NCBI GenBank assembly: GCA_028622995.1 | Contig: JAJQJQ010000011.1 | Coordinates: 2,480,001-2,544,000, forward strand | Length of the DNA stretch: 64,000 bases | Direction: 5' to 3' | DNA from: Panagrolaimus kolymaensis | Taxonomy: Eukaryota > Nematoda > Chromadorea > Rhabditida > Panagrolaimidae | Shown here: positions 58,905-64,000 of the stretch, in pieces | Layout of the letters: every line of letters begins with the position of its first letter | Numbering within the stretch: the stretch's first letter is position 1 | Program-made: the position numbers and the translations under genes | The notes under the pieces: generated by a model | The model's database searches: none | What the model saw: the letters and a program-made list of their open reading frames with translations, nothing else | Told to the model about the DNA's origin: nothing

Positions 58905-59138
58905 TTAATTCGTTTGAAACCTCACAAAAGCTTGTTCAAAATGATATGGATATTTTTGATACCGTAAATTTCCAGTGAATTGATCCATAAAACTATTTAA
59001 GCTTTGTCGAATACCATATAACATTCCTCTTTCATTGGAATCCACATAATCAATGACTTGAAAATCTGCAGATTTTGGAATATCAGGAATATGCATGGAA
59101 TCAAATTCATCTTCGATTTCTTTATTAATGGCAGACAT
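58905..59138 (-). CDS. small protein of unknown function (77 aa)
   Basis: A single ORF. I took the start at 59138 (MSAINKEIEDEF); an in-frame ATG at 59174 would extend it. Upstream on the minus strand is a TATA box (TATATAA, 59231-59237). Acidic N terminus, then YVDSNERGMLYGIRQSLN, and an FTGN element similar to the protein at 54817-55065. No domain recognised. It is one of three short, TATA-driven minus-strand genes in 4 kb. Confidence 0.5.
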   Translation of the reverse strand: MSAINKEIEDEFDSMHIPDIPKSADFQVIDYVDSNERGMLYGIRQSLNSFMDQFTGNLRYQKYPYHFEQAFVRFQTN

Positions 59139-60010
59139 TTTTTTAAAATAATAAATTTCTTTTTTCAAACACAAAATAATAATATATCTTTTATGTAAAG
59201 ACTGATTCTTGAAAATCTTTTCTTAAGTTCTTATATACTCAATTAAAGCCAGTCACACGTTTCAAAAGTAATCGAGAGACATAAACAATTTTTCATCAGA
59301 TAAAACCCAAAATGGCCACCTCCTTAGATAAAATTGTGTTCTTTGTTGTTGGTTTTTGATTTAATGAACGAAAAATGATTTTTTTAAAAGAAACCAAAGC
59401 AATTCATTAAAGAAAATGGTGGTTCCTTTCCTATCTTTTACTTGTCAAAAGTTTATGATGTATGTATGTTGTGATTTCCGTTTCCACCTTCACATGATCC
59501 TTTGTAGCCAGCTGTTGTTCTTGGCCTTTGGGCTTTTGATTTTTTGTCGTCAATGGCTACAAAGTTTTTAGATAAACAATTCACATTCAATTATAGTCAT
59601 GATTGGGAATTGGAGAGAGATATTGAGAAAAAAGGAAAGCCTAAAGGATCAAAAGATAAAAAATTCTTGATTACTCCCTCTCCGCTCTCTTAATTTTTTT
59701 TATCTCCTCTTAACACCTTATCCATGGATGAAGCCATAAAAATTGTGAAGCAAAAAGAAAAAAGAAAATTTTTGATTCCATAACTTTCACATACATTCTT
59801 TTATTCAACCACATCGATTTATTTAGTTGGAAAAAAAATTTATAGTTTGTGACGAAATTGCTTTCGTTTTGAAATCTTTCAAGTAAAATTTTTTTTTTGA
59901 AAGTTTTTCATCAGTGGGAAAAGAAGTTTTTTGTGATAATTGCTGTTGTTGAATAATTGTATTATTTCTTTATAATTTATATTCTGAAACAATATTTTAA
60001 CTTAAAGAAA
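59139..60010. other. intergenic, divergent promoter region
   Basis: Between the 59.1-kb small gene (-) and the RNF113 gene (+). It contains the minus-strand TATA box at 59231-59237. No gene seen. Confidence 0.45.
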
Positions 60011-61381
60011 ATGTCTGGAAATGATGATTGCGGTCCGGTTGTATCATTCCGTAAAGTTGGAGCCAAAAAGAAGCAACAACAAATAAGAAAGAGAGAAGCC
60101 CCAAAAGAAGAATCCGCAAGTGCATCGGGTAATGATTCGGATGCAGCAGATCCAGGAAGTTCCACTATGGCTAAAAGGCTTGCAAAGAAACGAAGCAAAA
60201 TGACCCAATCGGTAATTTTATTTTATATATATCATTTTGTTAATATTCAATTCATTTTTTAGACAAAAAAGAGAGATCAAATTAATCGAGATAGCCCATC
60301 TGCATCGAATTCAGACCAAGAAGATGAACATAAACAAAATAAAAACATTGAATTTGATGTAAAATATTCATCAGAAGGTTTGGATAAAGCTGGTCCAAGT
60401 GATATGGGAGCTACAGCGAGAACTGAACATGATACGGAATATGACAGGTAATATTATAAAATTATTTTTAGCAACAAATAATCACGGTGTTTATAGAGAT
60501 TCTCAAGCCCAATTTGAAAAAATTCAAAGACTTTTACATGACAAAGCCAATAAGGAAAAGGATGGAGTTGTAAAGGAAGAAGAAAAGCTCTATAAAGGTC
60601 AAGCAATGTATAATGCAACTTTACAAAAGGATACAGCAAAAGGAAATGCAAAATCTGGATTAAACAGATTAGGGCCTATTCGAGCAACACAATATATGCG
60701 AGCTTCAGTTCGATGGGATTATGCCCCGGATATATGCAAGGATTACAAAGAGACTGGTTTCTGTACTTTTGGAGGTATGTTTTAAAAAATCTTTTCTCTA
60801 TCTTTGCTATAACCCATCAATCTTAGATTCATGTAAATTCATGCACGATCGAGGCGATTACAAACATGGTTGGGAATTGGAAAGAGATTGGGAACAAGGA
60901 AAATTAAAAGAATCAAAGGAAGATGAATTTTTAATTTCAAGCGATGAAGATAATAATGATGAAGAGGATGATATTCCATTTGCATGTTTCATTTGTAGGC
61001 AAGAATTTAACTCCCCAGTTACAACAAAATGCGGCCATCATTTTTGTGAAAAATGCGCTATCTCGAAATGCAGAATTCGATGCGCAGTTTGTAATCAAAA
61101 AACGGAAGGACGCTTTAACGTTGCTAAAAGTAAGTCATTTATAAACTTATAAGCTTTATCTAAAACACATTTTTTTAGCACTCATGAAAAAATTGAAAGA
61201 AAGGAAAGATAGACAAGAAAATAAAACCGTTGAAGAATCGGATGTTGAGGATGAGGATGCAGATTTGCCACCTGAAACGCTTATGGAAAATGCCGAAGAA
61301 CCTAAAGGAAGTGATCAAGATGAGGAAGAAAATGAGGACAATTCAGAAGACGCAGATGATCAAGAAATGAGTGATGACTAA
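60011..61381 (+). CDS. rnf-113: RNF113/Cwc24 homologue: CCCH zinc finger plus RING protein
   Basis: Five exons (60011-60211, 60263-60447, 60497-60774, 60827-61129 and 61179-61381) with consistent phases give 389 aa. The family signature region (ATQYMRASVRWDYAPDICKDYKETGFC) leads into a CCCH zinc finger (about 208-227). A C3HC4 RING domain follows (about 274-312: CFIC, CGHHFCEKC, CAVC). The N terminus is basic with acidic patches, and the C terminus is very acidic. RNF113/Cwc24 joins the activated spliceosome and has ubiquitin-ligase activity in animals, including DNA-damage signalling. Nuclear. The family match is strong over the whole central part. Confidence 0.95.
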
Positions 61382-61990
61382 CTTCAGCGTGTCTGCTCTA
61401 TAAGCCTTAGTTGATAATGGTTACATTAAAATTGATCCCAAACAAGGATTCCCAATGTGCTTCATTCTCATTCACGAAAGTTTAGAAAATGCATAAATTG
61501 TTTCTCCATAATTATGTTTATGCGAAATAACTATTATAGAATATGTTGGCTTTTAATTTCTACACTTTCGTTTTTGTTTATTTTTGTTTACATCAACGTT
61601 GTCATTTTTGATCCTTTATATTTTATTGTTATTTTCCTTTGCAAACTTATCGCAAAAAATTATCAAAAAATAAAAATTTTGTTTTTATTACAACTCTCCA
61701 AATTTTTAAAACAACTTATTACACAACTCCAAAATGCAAATTTGAAAAACAAACAATTACGAAAATATTTTTTGTGCAAAAGATTGTATCTTCACAAATT
61801 TTCTAAGAATTGAATAAAGTGATTTAATTTAATAATACGACATAAAGTTGATATCGAGAAATAAACAATGGATTTTATTCAGAAAAAAGGAAACACGGTT
61901 ATATTTAAAAATCATTACAGTAAATTTTTCTCTTCCTTTTGATCAACAAACTTTCAAAAACTTTTCATTTTATAAATAACTTTTGATTTA
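61382..61990. other. 3' intergenic region
   Basis: Between the RNF113 stop and the convergent carboxypeptidase stop. A 118-codon hydrophobic ORF at 61457-61813, followed by GAATAAAG, is of low complexity. It might be a small membrane protein but has no splice or family support. Confidence 0.4.
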
Positions 61991-63991
61991 TTATTTTCTG
62001 ATTTCCAGTGATTTCATTGATTTTCCCAACTGTTTAAAAGATTTCACGCAGCGTTTGGGTAAAAATGATTCAAATGAACGTTTGATTGCAATTGTGCGTT
62101 CGCCATTTAGAATTTCGTTGTAATGTAAAATCGATAGGGCAAAGTTTTCGCCTAATAATTCATCTTTAAAAAAGCTATTATTAGATATTTTTTGTTTTCG
62201 CCAATGAAAGAGAAAACAACATACAAGTGTAATCAAAATAAGGAATACTTTTATCGGTTGCAGTATCCTTCGGTTTATAAGAAAAGAATGAAACTTCCAT
62301 TGTGTAACAAAGGCAATTGGAATCAAGTAAAGCTCCCATAGCTCTAAAAATCGGAGGTTTTGATAAATAATTCAAGAAAATTCTATGAGGTCTTATTAGG
62401 CTGATTTATAGCATCCAATCCTTTCATAGAGTTAAAAATAATCATCTCTCACCTTCGATTAGTGCCAGCTTTTTCTGCATCAGTATTAAATTGGGTATAA
62501 TTTAACGAATAATCTTCAGTCATTTCTGCAAGCAAATATGGAATATAAAGTTGTTGTTCGCAATGCTTTGGGTCTTTGGTAGTTAGATTTCCATACAAAA
62601 ATGAATTCGTTTGCCTCGAATGTGAGTGCAAATCCACGCAAAGGCAAAGATCAATATGCTGAAATTTTTTCTCTCTTAAAGGACCCTGTTCATTTGATCT
62701 TTTTTTCAAACTCGCGTTTGATTATTCCCTCATGCCGCAATATTGCAGAGTCCGTAAAGTTCAGTAATTTGACCGTAAAATTACTGTACATTACGGTACT
62801 TTACGGGCTTTGCAATATTGCGGCATGAGGGAATAATCAAACGCGAGTTTGAAAAAAAGATCAAATGAACAGGGTCCTTTAACTTTTAGAGTTTACAAAT
62901 TAAACACTCACTGGATTATTATTATATTGGATCAGCAAATTTTTAGTTGCATATATCGTTGGATTTCCCCATGATGATGGATTTTGCCATTGTCGATTTA
63001 AATCAAATCCCATCAAAGAGCATCGATAATTTCCAAGATACACTCCATCGGGATTTAACATTGGAACAATTTTAAATACAAAAGTTTCTCGAAGTTTTTG
63101 TGCCCTTGGATCATTGCTTACGAGAAATTCAAGGAATCCATGAAGCACAAAACTTGATGGAGTTTCACCTGGATGGACTCTAGCCGTAATAAAAATTATT
63201 CGTTGTTTATTAACAAGATCCGAACAATTTGTGATAGTTAAAAGATCGACTCGACGGCGTTGCACTGAATGTGTTAGAGGATCTCGCTTGAAAAATGGAA
63301 GGTTTCGTTGCTCAAGTTCCAAAAGATATTTTTGAAGCTTTGAATATGAATAAGGAATGCAATAAGCAAAATAATATTTTTCAGAATCAGGAAAAATATG
63401 AATGAAAGAAAGGATGAAACGATCGGAATGAGCTTTGCTACTGTAATAATAAATATTTTTTACAGCTACTCGTGACCTGGAAATACAATGAGTTGCCAAA
63501 AGAAAAGTAAGTGTAAGCCGAATAAATAATATTAGTCGAATTTTAAACCTTACCAATTAGTTTCAGATGCTGCTCTATAAACGGGTGCTGCTGAACCAGT
63601 ATCAAACAGAGTTCGTAACTTTGAAAAATTCACAACATTAAAAACCACTCTCTAAAAATTATGTTTTATCATTGTCATTACTTTAGATAGTCTCAAACTT
63701 GATTAATTTTGCCATTAGAAGCTGCAAAGTAAAACCAAACTCGATATTTTGGATTACAAGTATCAGGTCTTATAAACAAATCATATTCATTGTTAGTCAA
63801 AGCATCAACGCGACCAAGATTTCCTGTAATAATTAATAAAAGTTTAAAATAAATTTTCTCCCATTTTTAAAAATACGCAAACCACATTCAAAGTTGGCAT
63901 CAAATGTTAAATGATCTGGACCAGTTGAAAAGTTTGAATTGACATTTCCTACTACGGGATCATCTTCATTCTCGGTTTGAAGACTAAACAT
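61991..63991 (-). CDS. ccpp-6: cytosolic carboxypeptidase, CCP6/AGBL4 type
   Basis: Seven exons (63991-63883, 63823-63699, 63651-63554, 63476-62912, 62658-62453, 62343-62225 and 62163-61991) with consistent phases give 464 aa. The first ATG lies at the window edge, so a further 5' exon cannot be excluded. The N-terminal CCP beta-domain is clear (GNLGRVDALTNNEYDLFIRP). The M14 zinc site is HPGE (His212, Glu215) plus the His in DLHSHS (about 310), and the catalytic Glu lies in YTMEVSFF (about 384). CCP6 enzymes shorten polyglutamate chains on tubulin in cilia and neurons. The intron 62659-62911 holds a palindromic element. Its remaining 46 nt are normal intron size, so the gene should still splice if the hairpin is tolerated. 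Confidence 0.92.
62676..62882. mobile_element. palindromic TTAA-flanked MITE, copy D (intronic)
   Basis: 207 bp, an almost perfect inverted repeat bounded by TTAA. The ends read AAGGACCCTGTTCATTTGAT, nearest to copy C. Its middle differs from A and B and holds a nested palindrome (GCCGCAATATTGCAGAG, then CTTTGCAATATTGCGGC). It is inserted in an intron of the carboxypeptidase gene, 17 nt from the 3' splice site. Confidence 0.88.
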
Positions 63992-64000
63992 TGAAATTTC

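Noticed and set aside
59205..59218. Heat-shock-element-like TTC-TT-GAA-AA-TCT
   Set aside because: The third unit is imperfect and the site lies downstream of the TATA box near the expected transcription start, so it is probably chance.
61457..61813. 118-codon hydrophobic ORF after RNF113
   Set aside because: Possible small membrane protein, but AT-driven composition and no splice, promoter or family evidence; kept only as a remark in the spacer entry.

Overview
The window looks like nematode nuclear DNA. It is strongly AT-rich, with short introns (many about 40-60 nt) ending in TTTCAG or TTTTTAG. Similar acceptor sites lie just upstream of several start codons, as expected for spliced-leader trans-splicing. 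The protein families point the same way: an FLP-16 neuropeptide precursor, a ground-like protein, a nematode-type carbohydrate sulfotransferase, and expanded PTP, CK1-like and SH2-kinase families. An F-box-like domain at 42.9-43.9 kb resembles a family I associate with Panagrolaimidae, so a clade IV free-living nematode is my best guess. That placement is inference. All gene models were built by hand from splice signals and reading-frame phase.

Layout. 0.2-2.7 kb (+): secreted three-PAN-domain protein. 5.0-10.9 kb (+): acetyl-CoA transporter (SLC33A1 type) with two possible 5' ends and an antisense ground-like gene inside one intron. 11.4-13.9 kb (-): tyrosine phosphatase with a long proline-rich tail. 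15.1-15.8 kb (-): flp-16. 15.8-28.4 kb: a 12.6 kb gene-poor AT-rich stretch. 28.4-32.5 kb (+): two related basic/leucine-zipper-like proteins with matching TATA boxes and ACGT-core sites upstream.

33-44.6 kb is a rearranged block. It holds a lysine-rich nuclear-type protein and its 6-kb-distant duplicate with a broken N terminus, a small membrane protein, a sulfotransferase, an unknown 233-aa protein, a small 95-aa gene, a CK1-kinase fragment, three palindromic TTAA-flanked elements, one further inverted repeat, a HAT-like plus F-box-like fusion gene, and a chimeric gene relic.

46.5-51.9 kb: an ADAM-like membrane protein without a zinc-protease motif (+), the intact CK1-like kinase (-) that matches the fragment, and a SPEC3/Stum-family membrane protein (-). 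52.3-54.3 kb (-): SH2 tyrosine kinase of the FER/SPE-8-like type. 55-59 kb: three small hydrophilic proteins (-) around a PP1-type phosphatase (+). 60.0-61.4 kb (+): RNF113 splicing factor. 62-64 kb (-): cytosolic carboxypeptidase of the CCP6 type, with a palindromic element inside an intron.

Taken together, the PTP, CK1-like kinase, SH2 kinase and PP1 genes are of kinds that are expanded and often sperm-enriched in nematodes, so part of this locus may serve male germline signalling (inference). The most unusual items are the TTAA palindromic element family, two members of which sit 16-17 nt from a 3' splice site; the conversion-like duplicate of the 33 kb gene; the HAT/F-box fusion; and the ADAM-like protein with no catalytic motif.
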